Positions 1 to 11,241 are shown, counted from the first letter of the stretch. The stretch: 64,000 nucleotides of DNA from Amblyomma americanum (GCF_052857255.1 NC_135498.1:89446257-89510256); one strand, 5' to 3'. Notes: a model not told the origin generated them from the letters alone. Numbers and translations are program-made.

Positions 1-65
1 CTGGTGTCGCTGCTATAGCTGACGTCATGTGTCGAGCCTGACTACCACCAGTTATGCTCATGGTT

Positions 66-216
66 TCACCTCTACCTACACTCAAGGTGACGCTTGCGGC
101 TACAGTGTCCTCTAGCTATATTCAAGGTCAAACCTCCGGCTCCTCTGACGGCTTGACCTCTACCTACATTCAAAGTGAATCTTGCGGCCACCGTGACCTC
201 TAGCTACATTCAAGGT
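66..216. repeat. Degenerate tandem repeat, about 88-bp period
   Basis: Two direct units begin at about 68 and 156 with the phrase acctctacctaca. Each splits into two half-units of about 42-46 bp, each holding a cctcta[cg]cta motif followed by ttcaaggt or a close variant. The units differ by several substitutions, so the array is old. It contains no usable reading frame. It may be part of a larger dispersed repeat whose left end lies outside the window. Confidence 0.6.
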
Positions 217-336
217 CAAACTTGAATCACTGAGGCGTCTCGTTTATCCCACACGCTGGTCACCTGTCATCACATCCACTGTGTCCCCGCTGACGGCTCG
301 AAAATGTGGCCTAGTGAAGCTTTTAACTTGAAAACT

Positions 337-904
337 AATAATAATAATAATTGCTTTCGGGAGAAAGGAAATGGCGCAGTATCTCTCTCACATATCGGCA
401 GACACCTGAACCTCGCTATAAGGTTTGGTTTGGTTTAAGGGGGTTTAACGTCCCAAAGCAACTCAGGCTATGAGGGACGCCGTAGTGAAGGGCTCCGGAA
501 ATTTCGACCACCTGGGGTTCTTTTACGTGCACTGACATCGCACAGTACACGGGCCTCTAGAATTTCGCCTGCATCGAAATTCGACCAACGCGGCCGGGAT
601 TGAACCCGCGACATTGTGGCCGGCAGCCGAGCGCCATAACCACTAAGCCACCGCGGCGGACCCCGCGCTATAAGGGAAGGGATAAAGGACGGACTGAAAG
701 AGGAAAGGAATAGCGAGGTGCTGTAGTGGAAGGCTCCGCAATAATGTCGACCACGTGGGGATCTTTAACGTGCACGGACATCGCGCAGCACACGGGGGCC
801 TTTGCGTTTCGCCTCCATCGAAACGTGGCCGCCGCGGTCGGATTCAAACCCGGGAACTCTGGATTAGTAGCCGAGCACCCTAATCTCTCTGTGGCCTCCA
901 GTGT
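337..904 (-). repeat. Ruka-like tRNA-derived SINE, interrupted by a second SINE
   Basis: Read on the minus strand, the element starts with a tRNA-like head (B-box-like run near 840-860, pairing with a gccgccgcggtcgg arm) and has the usual tick SINE body (gcacggacatcgcgcagcac, gcgtttcgcctccatcg). It ends with the ccatttcctttctcccg tail and an (ATT)5 run at 337-351. A separate SINE sits inside it at 424-665, so its own sequence is 337-423 plus 666-904. It is noncoding and would have been copied by LINE machinery. The tRNA head is decayed. Confidence 0.8.
424..665 (-). mobile_element. Second SINE nested in the first, with 10-bp target duplication
   Basis: The element carries the SINE body (gtgcactgacatcgcacag), the head ending gccaccgcggcgg, and a distinct tail made of tttggtttggttta (plus strand), unlike the ATT tail of its host. 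It is bracketed by the direct repeat cgctataagg at 414-423 and 666-675. The host SINE is continuous if one copy of that repeat plus the insert is removed. This shows target-primed insertion of one SINE into another and sets their relative ages. Confidence 0.85.
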
Positions 905-1286
905 TCACAATGCCGCCCAAATTTTGCGACCAACCTTGCCATCTACTCGTCGACACCACCTCAACTTGCCAGTCACCTCACATCCATGAAGCTCGCATTC
1001 GTCGCCGAATACAATTCAAACACCTTGGTACACCACCAAAATTTTGTTTTTAAACGTACAGATCCACACTTCCGTGCTCAAACGGCTCACACACATATGC
1101 ATATATATAGAACTGCCTTACACGGTGCTACCCGGCCTTCCAGTCCCCCGCCTATCTGTTCTCCCAACCCCACAGTGGCCCACCTGGCTGGCCTCCCGGG
1201 ACGTGTACCTGCAACGTGCTCTCGTCACCTTGGCCTAGGATCTGTTGAACGCACAATATAAAGGCTGTTATAATAAACGTGTTACC
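905..1286. other. Unassigned stretch with a polyadenylation-like end
   Basis: No gene is recognised. An AATAAA at 1272-1277 lies in the context tataaaggctgttataataaac, which resembles the end of an LTR or LINE 3' region. Short open frames here (87 and 91 codons) show no composition or motif that would support a protein. Confidence 0.3.
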
Positions 1287-1312
1287 CCACCACCACCACC
1301 ACCACCACCACT
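1287..1312. repeat. (CCA)n microsatellite
   Basis: About eight perfect CCA triplets follow gttacccca. It lies directly after the AATAAA-containing segment and may be the tail of that inferred retroelement remnant. Confidence 0.8.
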
Positions 1313-2448
1313 TCAGTCTAGATTCCGCCGCCCTCTATTTGACAAGGAAGGAGCACTCCCTGCGCCGCACACTTGCTTTGGGCCATAAGTCGGCGGTAAA
1401 CCTCTCCCGCCGTCAATAGACGAGGCAGCGTTTCGTAGAATCCGGGTCGTGATACCACTCGCGCAGGGCGTCACGCGGTAATGGCTCCACTGCCGAAGCC
1501 TTTTCTCCATCTTAGGCTTTTTTGATATGCCGCTTCCAGGCATTAGAGGTCGAAATTCCCCATCTACTGCGGGTCCCCGAACTTTGAAAACGACTAGATA
1601 CTGGCGTCCGGCCGCAACGGGAATTTTATCGGACAGTTCGGCATCTTATCATGCTTGGACGCAGTTAATGCATCATCGGTCACTCCTGCACTTGATTCCA
1701 TCGGCCAACCTAATAGCATTTATAATCTTTATTTTTTTTTCATTTGCATAAAAATATTTCTATTACTCTCTCAGAAAAGAAACACCCCTAAACTAACAAA
1801 ATAAGGAGTAGATGAGATGAAAAGGAAGAACTGGAAAAATGTTGTTCGCGTGGGAAAGCAGTGAACGCGTCTTCAGGACAGGAAGGAAGAATATCGGGCT
1901 TACATTGCACGAATGGTTTTCAAGCACTTTTATTCCAAAGCAGTTTAAAGGGCAAACAAAAACCAGCAGCATTCTATTCATCCCTTAACAATTACGGTAC
2001 TCTCACGTGGCATGCACATAGCACCATGTCCTGCGATTTGGTAGAAAGGTTCAATTTTTGGCGTCAATTTTTCTTTACCTAAAATGCATATTTTTGGTCC
2101 ACGTTGAAGGAATAATTTCAACAGCTGGAGCCTCTCTAGCCTGCTTTCAAAGGTCAGGAAGCCGTGCGTCCTCAAATCCGCCTTCACAGAATTTCCGACG
2201 CATATACAGTGTAATAACTAGCGACTTCTTGCTCAACAGCATATTGTGGTTTTCGTCATGATTATTAGTCATTAAAAAAAATTCAGAACGGCGGTATAGC
2301 TGGTAAGGTGAAGAGGTAATCTGAAGCGTTGCGCGAAGCTGTATGAACGGCGGATGCCAAAAAAAGCACCACAGAAGCTGCAGGTCTGTACGTTATGTTC
2401 TAGAGAGCATTAGACATTTAAATGGGAAACAGAACAGAAACCAAAAAG
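1313..2448. other. No gene recognised
   Basis: The first 400 bp are GC-rich and the remainder AT-rich. The longest open frames are about 75 codons, on both strands, without recognisable motifs, signal peptides or splice contexts. The base-composition change near 1720 suggests two different sequence origins. Nothing else can be supported. Confidence 0.4.
2442..2448 (-). terminator. RNA polymerase III terminator of the tRNA-Ala gene
   Basis: On the minus strand the tRNA 3' end is followed immediately by CTTTTTGG. A run of five T at this distance is the normal Pol III stop and supports transcription of the tRNA as its own unit rather than as a SINE head. Confidence 0.75.
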
Positions 2449-2520
2449 TGGAGGAGCCGGGGTTCGAACCCGGGACTTCTCGCATGCAAAGCGAGCGCTC
2501 TACCTCTGAGCTACACCCCC
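2449..2520 (-). tRNA. tRNA-Ala (anticodon TGC)
   Basis: Read on the minus strand, the 72-nt sequence folds into a standard cloverleaf. The acceptor GGGGGTG pairs with CTCCTCC with one mismatch at position 6 and a G-T pair. The D-arm holds an A-box TAGCTCAGAGG. The anticodon stem CTCGC/GCGAG is perfect with loop TTTGCAT, giving anticodon TGC and the required T33. The T-arm contains a B-box GGTTCGAACCC, and the discriminator is A. There is no intron and a TTTTT terminator follows. Unlike the SINE heads elsewhere in the window, all arms are intact, so this is likely a working gene for decoding GCN alanine codons. Confidence 0.82.
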
Positions 2521-2763
2521 GACGAGATTTCACGGCTCTAGTGAGTCAGTTTTTGTCGGTGTTCAGTACGAATGAACAAAAATGATTAGTATATGAAAGG
2601 AAAGCAGCAGCAGAGCCATTTTTTTCTACCTACACTTGCTAAACTATTGTGATCGGTATAGCATGACACCATTTTTTTTCGCTAGTGTACAAAAAGTGTA
2701 GCGCGGTGCACCTAAACGAACGCACTTCTTTGACTCGTAATTCAGCATGAGAACAAGATTTTC

Positions 2764-3290
2764 TGTACGTTTAAAAGCGAAAGCTTTACTACTACAGCCA
2801 GTGAGCCACTTCGGCTCGTCGTGCACGTCAGCCATATGCCGTGGCCAACGAACGACCTTAAGCCGCCGTTGCCTCGCAACGCCGCAGCCGCGCTTCAACA
2901 GATGGCGCCGCCGTCGACGCCGCTGCCGGCGCCGCTCGCTCCACCAGATGTGCTCCGCTGGGGTAGAGGGAGAGAAGGTGTCGCCTCGCGGCAGGCTTAT
3001 ATATGCGCTTCACCCTAGTGGACTCTAGTCGTTATGGAGAGCGGGAAAGAGACGCAACAACGACAGAACGAAGCGAGGAAGAGAGAACGCGCTCAAGAGA
3101 CGCCAGAAGAGCGCGTCGCACGACTCGTGAAGCGTCGAAACAAAGATGCGGCTAGAATAATCGTGCCACGTCCCTGAGTGACTCTTCAACTGCGGAAGAG
3201 ACCGCTTTGAGTTCTCGAGAGCATCGGAATGAGACGCTGCGTAGACGAGGTGCCTAGGAAACGAAGCTTTCGCAATTCAACTAGGGTTAA
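2764..3290 (+). repeat. Repeat with GCGAAAGCTT ends; possible Helitron-type fragment
   Basis: The segment opens with tttaaaagcgaaagcttta and closes with acgaagctttcgcaattc, so its ends are short inverted copies of gcgaaagctt. A TATATATG box at about 2998-3004 precedes a small arginine-rich reading frame at 3034. The opening matches the reversed ends of the repeats at 3877-4645 and 4946-5475. The arginine-rich frame resembles the N-terminal repeats that I associate with some arthropod Helitron proteins. No helicase or Rep domain is present, so the class assignment is tentative. Confidence 0.45.
3034..3177 (+). pseudogene. 47-codon arginine-rich fragment, frameshifted
   Basis: The ATG lies about 30 bp downstream of a TATATATG box. 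The product is basic and repetitive, including RERAQETPEERVARLVKRR. After the stop at 3175-3177 a similar style continues in another frame (ETALSSREHRNETLRRR, to about 3260), so this looks like a frameshifted remnant. The pattern ET-x-E-x-R-x-x-RL recalls STPR-type 23-residue repeats found in some DNA-binding and Helitron-linked proteins. It is unlikely to be a functional gene. Confidence 0.4.
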
Positions 3291-3571
3291 CCAGAGCTAG
3301 ACCACAGCCAATTTTTTTGTGAGGCTAGCCGACGAAAAATGAAGGCAGGAGTTCGGAACAAACAACGCCATTGTTTTGCTGGAAACACCGCGAATGGTTG
3401 CGATGGTGCTGAAAAGCCTTTGTTCAGCCAACATAAAGAGGTGAGCATCTTTAACGAGCCCCGAAACAGGTGGAGTCTTTATTCCGGGACCCCTGTGGTC
3501 GAATCCGTCAGCTTAGCCCTCCTGACCAAAACCCTTTGGGCCTGAAGGTCCGGGCAACCAAGCAAGGCCAC

Positions 3572-3876
3572 CCGCCGCGGTGGCTCAGTGGTTAGAGCGC
3601 CTGACTACTGATCCGTAGTACCCGGGTTCGAACCCGACCGCGGCGGCAACGTTTCGATTGAGGCGGAACGCAAAAGGCGCCCGTGGACTGTGCGATGACA
3701 GTGAACGTTAAAGATCCCCACGTGGTCGAAATTACCCTGAGACCACCACTACGCCACCCGTTTCTACTTTTCTTCTTTCACTCCCTCCTTTATCCCCTCC
3801 TTTACAGCGCGTTTCTGGAGTCCACCGAGATATATGAGAGAGTTACTGCGTCATTTCCTACCCTAAAAAATTAAAT
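3572..3876 (+). repeat. Full-length Ruka-like SINE
   Basis: The head is tRNA-like: A-box tggctcagtgg at about 3581 and B-box gggttcgaaccc near 3625, closed by complementary gccgcgg/ccgcggcggc arms. The body follows (gtgcgatgacagtgaacg, aagatccccacgtgg), then the conserved tail gagagttactgcgtcatttc and an A-rich end. It is the most complete plus-strand copy here and can serve as reference for the others. It has internal Pol III promoter boxes. No target duplication is obvious. Confidence 0.85.
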
Positions 3877-4645
3877 AAGGTTTAACTACTGCTGATCTAG
3901 GTTAGAGTGCGAAGGCTGTGGTGCATCGCTGGTGTACTCAACAGACGCGGCTTGGCGGTTGAGTGCGTTCCGCACACTGTATAGGTGGCGCGCCCACCCT
4001 GCCAGCCTCGCAAGTGGCGGGGCAGTTAATGGTCGGTCACGATAGCTGGTGACCCAATGAACACCGGCGGCCTACAGGTTCAGTGCCGCGCTTCTGCCAC
4101 AGCGTTGCCAATGCCAACACATGCAGCGTGTTTTCGTTGCGACTGCAGGAAAAATGAAAACGAAAGTGCACGAACCTGCCCACTGGCTCAACCTGAGCGA
4201 AAACCGCTGGCACGTGTAGATAGTATGAAGGATTGAAAGAGATACTAGAGGAAAGATTAAAAGAAAGGACGCGTATAGCAAGAACCGTGTCATCTGAAGC
4301 GACGACGACGGTTTAGCAACAGATACCCCCGGTGACCAGGAGACCCCGCCACATATGCGAGAACCCCCGGATCCCAGGTCTGTAATTAAGGACACGAAGC
4401 CACCCTGCAGCTCACATCTGTCACTACCGCCACGTAGCTTAAAGCACGACCGACGTGTCCTCTGTCCCAGGGGACCAGTTACGCCCCTTTCCTTTGGTTT
4501 CGAAGCTCCCGCTCTCTATCGACTTCGGCGGCGGCGGCTTAGTGACGTCATAGCTGTCACATGGTTCCTACTCGGTTCTAGGTCAAACTCGCGCACACAG
4601 CGAACAACCTACAAAGGGCAATAGTAAAGCTTTCGCTTTAAAACC
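3877..4645 (-). repeat. Dispersed repeat family A, copy 1
   Basis: Shares with 4946-5475 the series aactactgctga..ttggttagag, gagtgcgttccgc.cact..ataggc, cagtgccg, and an end of the form agt[ag]aagc.ctcgctttaaaa. The minus-strand reading starts TTTTAAAGCGAAAGCTTTACT, like the repeat at 2764. The plus-strand start abuts the SINE tail. It is noncoding: the longest frames show no motif. It is probably a non-autonomous transposon, class unknown. Confidence 0.55.
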
Positions 4646-4945
4646 AATTTTCACTTCATTTAATTTCATCAAGCAGGGCCGGCTCCCATTCCTCTCTGTA
4701 AGCTTGGGGTGGGAAGAGAGCGGTTGCTGTGTTGCCTCACCGGCCTGCATATTTTATTTGGCCTGGTCGACGGCAGGGGATGTGCACGAGAGCCTTGATG
4801 ATAGCGGCAAATTTAGCTTCTAGTGATTAAATCGCGTACACGACTGAATGCTCATATTTCAGGATGCTGAACTGTATACTTCGCATTTAGAGAAGCCGCG
4901 CTCGCTCGGTCGGATCGTTGGCACTGAGTGACCCTGGTTAAAAAA
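4646..4945. other. Spacer, no feature recognised
   Basis: This 300-bp segment lies between two family-A repeats. No coding frame, RNA or repeat similarity within the window was seen. Confidence 0.35.
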
Positions 4946-5475
4946 TTAGTTGCTAACCACTGCTGAACTTGGTTAGAGAGTGAAAGCTTTGGTGTATCCG
5001 GCAAGTATACAAGGCTTTGCGTCTGTAATGTTGAGTGCGTTCCGCGCACTGAATAGGCAGCGCGAGAGTTTGGTCACCCAATAAACGCTGCGGCTTATTA
5101 CTTCAGTGCCGTGTGTCTGCCACAATGTTGCCAGTGCTGATCAATGCAGCCCACATTTCTATCTCTCCACCTCTACGTACCACAGAGCGCGATTGAGGCG
5201 TCCACTGACCCAAGGAGCCAGTTAGCTCCCTTTCAATTTTTTAAAATCATCGGAGAGCCGAACGTTGTAAACGCCAATGCCAACGCCAATGAACACAATG
5301 AACGTCGACGGCCTATATAAACAGGCGAGCGCTTGGTTTCGGTGGTGGCGGCGGCTGATTGACGACGTAGCTGTCATGTGGGTCACGGTCTGTTGAAGGT
5401 CAAACCCGCGCACACGGCGCACAGAGAAGAACCTACGGAGGGGAATAGTGAAGCGCTCGCTTTAAAAAATAGCAC
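4946..5475 (-). repeat. Dispersed repeat family A, copy 2, with TATATAAA box
   Basis: Aligns by eye with 3877-4645 at both ends and is shorter in the middle. It contains TATATAAA at 5314-5321 (plus strand). Its minus reading begins TTTTTTAAAGCGAGCGCTTC. A short internal tandem of caatg/acgccaatg lies at about 5270-5300. No protein is supported. Confidence 0.55.
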
Positions 5476-5689
5476 TAGTACGTTTCACACTTTCGGTGGG
5501 CTCCTTGAGAGGACATAGTTGCAGCGCTAAAATAGGGACGAAAGGATAAAAGCAAACAAAAGCGCAAAAAACCCTACCTGAGGAGTGAAGAAAGAAGTGA
5601 AAGACGCAAGCTACAAATAGATAAACAGGATACCTTGACCCACTAGTGACTCAAGCTACAGTGGTAACAGTAGTAAACAAATTGCTTGC

Positions 5690-5945
5690 GTGCGGGTCCC
5701 GGGTTCGAAACCGAGCGTGGCTGCCTCGTTTCAGTGGAGGCGAAACGCAAAGGAAGCCATGTGCTGTGCGTTATCAGTGCACATGAAATATTAGTAAGTA
5801 GGTGGTAGAAATTATTCCTACGGCACGCCTTTATCTCTTTCTTGTTTCACTTGCATCTTCCTATTTTCCCTTACGGCGTGGTTCGGGTGTCCACGAATAT
5901 GCGAGACAATTACTGTGCCATTTTCTTTTCTCATAAAGCAATCCC
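5690..5945 (+). repeat. Degenerate Ruka-like SINE
   Basis: A B-box-like gggttcgaaacc is followed by the body words tggaggcgaaacgcaaagg and gtgcgttatcagtgcacatg, then the tail cgagacaattactgtgccat. The A-box half of the head is lost. Compared with 3572-3876 it is strongly diverged, so it is an older insertion. Confidence 0.65.
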
Positions 5946-6236
5946 ATTTCCTTAGCGTAGAATACTGTACAAAATTTAAAAAAATTGGCAGTGGCTTAGC
6001 TCGGCTATGCCAGGATATACCTAGCGAAACCTAAGGCATAGCATGGTTAGCCTTGGTTAATCATGATTGCAAGTCCAGGTTAGTCTGGTTGTCTAGCTAT
6101 GTTGTTGTCGCAATAAAGACGACAGAGCTGTGGTTGCGGCCCATGCGAGCTGTCCTTTTTAATCCTCCGACATGTTATCAGGCATGCGACGCAGCTGGCA
6201 AAGAGAGCGAAGGCGAGCGCAACGACGATGAATGGA
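5946..6236. other. Unassigned, with tggcttagctcggctatgcc motif
   Basis: Contains an A-box-like tggcttagctcgg near 5993 but no matching B-box. It may be another tRNA-derived repeat. No coding feature is supported. Confidence 0.3.
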
Positions 6237-7640
6237 TGGATAGAAAAAACTGAAATGGCATCCTCGGCCCAGGATACCCCACTTGACAGCTGCCAGCGTG
6301 GCTCGACGTACGCGAAATCGTTGTGCTTCCTCGTCCGGGCTGGCCAGCAAGTGCTCCCACTGCGTCACACTCGGGTGGTCTATTTTAGGCTCTAAGTCTG
6401 CATGGAGGCAAGTCCCTGTGACATGCTGTAGTGTAGGTTTTCCCTGGCACCACAGACATTCGTCTCGATATAGTGTAAGGAAAATCTTGTGTTGTTTGTG
6501 CAGGTGCTGCTAGGTACCGGTTTGTAGTCGGCGGCAGTCTACCGCCTCCTCTTTGGATAGTTTTTTGTGTGAGGCTGGGTAGCGTTTCCGCTGACCCCTG
6601 TAATGGTCGAGTGTGTCTCAGTACGTGGGGTAACAGGGTGAAAGGTGCCCATGGCGCCAAGTGTTTAGTCTGCTCGGTTGACGTACTCTCGAATAACTCG
6701 TCAGCTGCCGCGTTGCTCCTCATCCCCTCATGTCCCGGAACCCATACTATGTTATGTTTAGCGTTTATGTGTCTTCTCCTCGTGCGTAGAATATGATTGG
6801 CGATGCTGTCTATCCTGCCTCTTGTGTAGTTTCTGCGTGCTTCTTTAGAGCCCGTCACTATAGTGAGGTTCTGTCCTGTTGCGTTGTCGTGCGATATTGC
6901 CCCAGAGTAATGGCAGCCTTTCCATGTGCCTCTATGCTTGAGTTGTTTATCGTTGCGCTGGTTATTTCTTTCCCTCCTTAGTCTGCTACAACGGTGATCG
7001 TTTTGCGTTGGTATCGGTACTTTGCTGCGTCCCTGTAGACTACGCTGGGGTTGTCCCTGATTTTCCAGCTGAGTGCTCGGACTCTGACATGTCGCATTTC
7101 ATGGTGTATATTGAGGTCCATGTGTCTGGGTATGGGTCTTACCCGGATGTGTTTCTGTCTTCTTTGTTAATCTCCTGCTTGTCTTTTTGAGTGCCCAGGG
7201 GTAGCCCAAATTTCTCCTTTAGGTGTCTTCCTGTTCTCGTTTGAGTGAGTCTGGCTGGTTGCGCACTACGTCACTTCTCGTAGTTGGTCGAAGTTGTTCG
7301 ATACTCCCAGTCCCATTAGATTTTCAGTTGGTGTTGACATTGGATGTTTGAGCGCCGTTTTGCATGCTTTGCGTAGTATGGTGTCAATTTGTAGTCTCTT
7401 GCGTGTTTAATTCGTGGTAGGGGAGACTGTGCGTTACCCTGCTCGCGACAAGACTGTTTATGAGTCTTAGGGTATCCTGTTTTCTCATCCCCTTCTTTTT
7501 ACTGCTGACTCTTAGCATGATTCTGGCGACTTGCTCTGTTGTACTCTTAAGAGAGGCGATGGTTTTGCTACTTCGTCCTGTGTTTTACAGCCACATTCCA
7601 AGCACTCCGACTTCCGTTTGATGATAATGGTAACTGGGAT
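6237..7640 (-). pseudogene. I-type LINE remnant: end of RT, RNase H and C-terminus
   Basis: On the minus strand, successive broken frames give RT-thumb-like text (TTEQVARIMLRVSSKKKG, then ILRKACKTALKHPMSTPTEN at about 7380-7330). The longest frame (6385-6858) has the RNase H motif IVWVPGHEGMRSNAAADEL. The C-terminus includes WEHLLASPDEEAQRFRVRR near 6330. Several stops and frameshifts separate these blocks. The thumb block resembles the I-type LINE at 41395-42537. The minus-strand 3' end runs into tccatccattcatcg. It is a dead, 5'-truncated non-LTR retrotransposon copy. Confidence 0.75.
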
Positions 7641-7771
7641 GGCGTCATTCATTTTTCCAAGCACATAGGGGAACCCTTCTCCATGACTCGTTCATTTGCG
7701 CTGTTTGTGCCCATACTCGTGACGCGAAAACGCTAGCCAATCTTTCCGCTTCGGTAATGAAAATACTATTG

Positions 7772-8204
7772 GTTATTTTGGAAAGGAAATGGCGCGGTAT
7801 CTGTCTCGCATCTCGGCGGACACCTGAACCGCGCCGTAAGGAAAGGGATATGGGAGGGAGTGAAAGAAGAAAGGAAGAAAGAGGTGCCGTAGTGCCTCGA
7901 GGTCTCCGGAATAATTTCGACCACCTGGAGGTCTTCAACGTGCACTGACATCGCACAGCACACAGGCTGCATAGCGTTTTGTCTCCATAAAAACACAGGA
8001 GCCATAAAAACGCAGCACTCCGGTAGTGGATGGCTCCGGAATATTTTTGACCACGTGGGAATCTTCAACATCAATTGACATCGCTCAGCACAGGGGCGCC
8101 TTTGCGTTTCCCCTCCATCGAAATGCTGCCGCCGCGGTAGAGATCGAACACGGTACTCCGGCTCAATAGCTGAGCGTCAAAGCACTGAGCCACCGCAGCG
8201 GTTG
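7772..8204 (-). repeat. Two joined Ruka-like SINE copies
   Basis: The first body (7772-7998) runs from the aaaggaaatggcgcggtatc tail through gtgcactgacatcgcacag. A second body start (about 8010-8204) repeats gtagtgga.ggctccggaat and ttgacatcgctcagcac, and finishes with a decayed head near gccaccgcagcgg. This is either a dimeric SINE or one copy inserted in another. No target duplication was found. Confidence 0.7.
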
Positions 8205-8350
8205 ATGGCAGAGTGGGTGCGCTGCCTATCCATTGTGCGGAACGGACTCATCGTTACAGACGTCAAACCGCGTCTGCTTGCCCGATACAGTGCCGCTTTC
8301 GCCCTCTAACCAGGTTCAGCAGTAGTTAAACCTCAGCTAATTTATTTTAT
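8205..8350 (-). repeat. Dispersed repeat family A, partial copy 3
   Basis: The minus strand reads aggtttaactactgctgaac, then ggttagaggg and gttccgcacaatggataggc, matching the starts of the family-A copies at 3877 and 4946. Only about 145 bp is kept. It abuts the head of the adjacent SINE. Confidence 0.55.
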
Positions 8351-9078
8351 TGCATCTGGTAGTCGGCAATGTCTATTTTGAGAAACAATGTGGTGCAGTG
8401 GCTTAAGTGCAGCTTCTTGGTGGTCGCGCAGGAGACTTCCTTTTAAATTTTATGAGTACAGTGGCTAGAAATTGCTGCTGGTTCCTCACACTTTGTGCGC
8501 TCAATAACACACCATGCGGTCGGAAAAAGTATCCACTCGACTTGATTCAGCACTCTCGGATCATTCTCACTAAACAGTTTTTTAGGTTCACAAGCTGATG
8601 AACCACTTAGGATTCATTAATATAAAGTGACATGCTAGCAGAAGGACGTGTTTCCTTCTCGTTCTCATCGAAATGCAGCTGTATCCATAAGGATTCGCTC
8701 AAGGGATCTTGGATTCACTATGCGGATGACATGTATGGCGCTTAGCTCGGTCACAGAGTAGCTGCTCAGCCGCCGGGGCAGGTGCTTAATATTACGGGTT
8801 AGTTCAGCATCAGGAATGATAGGCCGTACACCCAAGAAACAGCAGAAAGCGAGGTCACTCAAGAACTAGCTGCAGCGTCAGAGCAACATCCTCTCCGCTT
8901 CAAGACTGTGTACCGTAACACTACCGGACCCTGCTCGGCTGCCACGACTTACAGGCCCAACAAGCCTTAGTCGGGCGCGCCCGGGCGGCGGCAACCGCCA
9001 CTGGGGTCCCATACTAGGGACCTCCACCTAGTGCTTGTACGGATCGGTCCCTTACGGGCTGATCCAAACATACCTCCT
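8351..9078. other. No gene recognised
   Basis: Minus-strand open frames of about 65 codons are present but carry no recognised motif. The part nearest 9078 probably belongs to the noncoding 3' side or LTR of the gypsy remnant that follows, but no LTR pair was found. Confidence 0.35.
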
Positions 9079-9385
9079 ATTCATCCGTAATAAATGTTTT
9101 CACCGCCACCACCACCCCCCTCCGCCCCGCGGGAGAAGGCAGACATCCGGGGCGGCCTAGGGGGTTGGGTCCGAGTGATAGGGTTTAAGACGGGCGACGT
9201 GCACAAGCTGTGTGGAGGGTGCCACAGAAGGAGAGTGGGGTGCAACGGTGTGAGTTCGTAGGTCACATCACTTAGTTGCCTCAAGACGCGGTAAGAACTG
9301 GCGCAACGAGGCAAGAGCATCTCACACAGTCCCACACGGCGTGCTGGGAGCCAGAGGAGTACCAGGGAGCCGGGCAGAACTTGAC
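9079..9385 (-). pseudogene. Gypsy integrase C-terminal fragment
   Basis: The minus strand encodes PGSLVLLWLPARRVGLCE followed by YRVLRQLSDVTYELTPL. After a frameshift comes LVHVARLKPYHSD and a TAG. This is the C-terminal end of a Ty3/gypsy integrase, the same block as RVGLCEKLMSRYVGPYRVLR in the element at 11079-16161. The upstream part is missing from about 9386. A short polyglycine-encoding GGT run follows on the noncoding side. Confidence 0.75.
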
Positions 9386-9424
9386 GTGGAATTGTTTGAA
9401 ACCCGCCTCTTTTCTAATGTTCGG

Positions 9425-10117
<693 letters not shown>

Positions 10118-10488
10118 TTCGGCAAACTACGTGCGGCGCAAAGGACCTAAACACAGAATGCCTCATCATGGACCTGGAAGGCCTCGATCCTTCCTCACAA
10201 AATGCAACGACATAACGGGACCACTGTGGAAAGTCAGTCGACGCCCCGATGCAGTGGAGCCTGTGTCTATTGCGCTGGGCGTGCCGTGCCCACCGCTTGC
10301 CTCCGCGGATCGCAATGGCCTTACTCTAGTCTTACCCCTCCCCCCCCACTTCCCCACCATCCCGATGTTGAAAGATGTTACAAAGAAGACACAGCGCGGA
10401 AGAGACCAAAATGAATTGCTGCCGGTCAGGTTTTTTCTGGGCTGCTACATCCTGCATGATTTCTGCCGAGCGGGTCGTGAGCCCGTAA

Positions 10489-10492
<4 letters not shown>
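10118..10492. other. No feature recognised
   Basis: A moderately GC-rich spacer with a C-rich run near 10340. The open frames crossing it show no family motif. Confidence 0.3.

Positions 10493-10528
<36 letters not shown>
10493..10528. repeat. (TA)n microsatellite, about 18 units
   Basis: Perfect TA run adjoining the 3' end of TA-tailed SINE copy b. Confidence 0.9.
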
Positions 10529-10530
<2 letters not shown>

Positions 10531-10690
10531 GAAGGAAGCGAACAGTCAGCGAAACCAAGGTGCATAGGCGAACGTTTCCATTTTTATAATTGCAGTGCTG
10601 ATACGGGAGAATAATACTTCAGTTATTCTGTCACCTAAAGGAAATTAATTATTAAGCAGGAGAAACAAACAACCATGCCGCCGGTGGGAC
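10529..10690 (-). repeat. TA-tailed SINE, copy b (head missing)
   Basis: The body shows cgaaggaagcgaacagtcag next to the TA run and ends at ccatgccgccggtggga, the same truncation point as copy a. It lies head to head with copy c. The two share catgccgccggtgggacatg, which makes a hairpin with arms aacaaccatg/catggttgtt. Confidence 0.65.
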
Positions 10691-10790
10691 ATGGTTGTTT
10701 TTATTTTGCTGCTTTACAAATAATGTTCTTTAAGCGACAGGTTTCGGTGACTGTTCGCTTCCTTCGCATGTGTATCAAACGATTATATAT
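10672..10790 (+). repeat. TA-tailed SINE, copy c (inverted, internally deleted)
   Basis: The plus strand reads catggttgtttttatt, tttaagcgacaggtttcgg and tgactgttcgcttccttcg, then a short TA run. Compared with copy d about 90 bp of the body is missing after tttaagcgacag. It is inverted relative to copy b. Confidence 0.65.
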
Positions 10791-10798
10791 ATATCGTT

Positions 10799-11078
<280 letters not shown>

Positions 11079-11241
11079 TGTTACGTGGTGGTCCGCGCGG
11101 GAACGACGCGAGAACGCCCGGGCACAGCACACAGGTTAAGAGCACAAGGCGGCCCGCACAGAGCACCAGGCACAGAGCACCGAATCCCAGAGCACGCGCG
11201 CCTCCAAGAGTCTTCATTCATCTCTTCTTCTATCCGTTGCA
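11079..11241 (-). repeat. 3' LTR of gypsy element (163 bp)
   Basis: Bounded by tgttacgtgg and ccgttgca in plus-strand reading. By eye it differs from the partner LTR by about four substitutions and one 3-bp indel, which suggests a moderately recent insertion. No TATA box is evident. Confidence 0.9.

Noticed and set aside
66..216. CRISPR-like repeat array
   Set aside because: Repeats are degenerate, have no regular spacers, and the genome is eukaryotic.
3572..3650. tRNA gene at the head of the Ruka-like SINE
   Set aside because: Boxes A and B are good, but the same sequence recurs with an identical body elsewhere and has no terminator.
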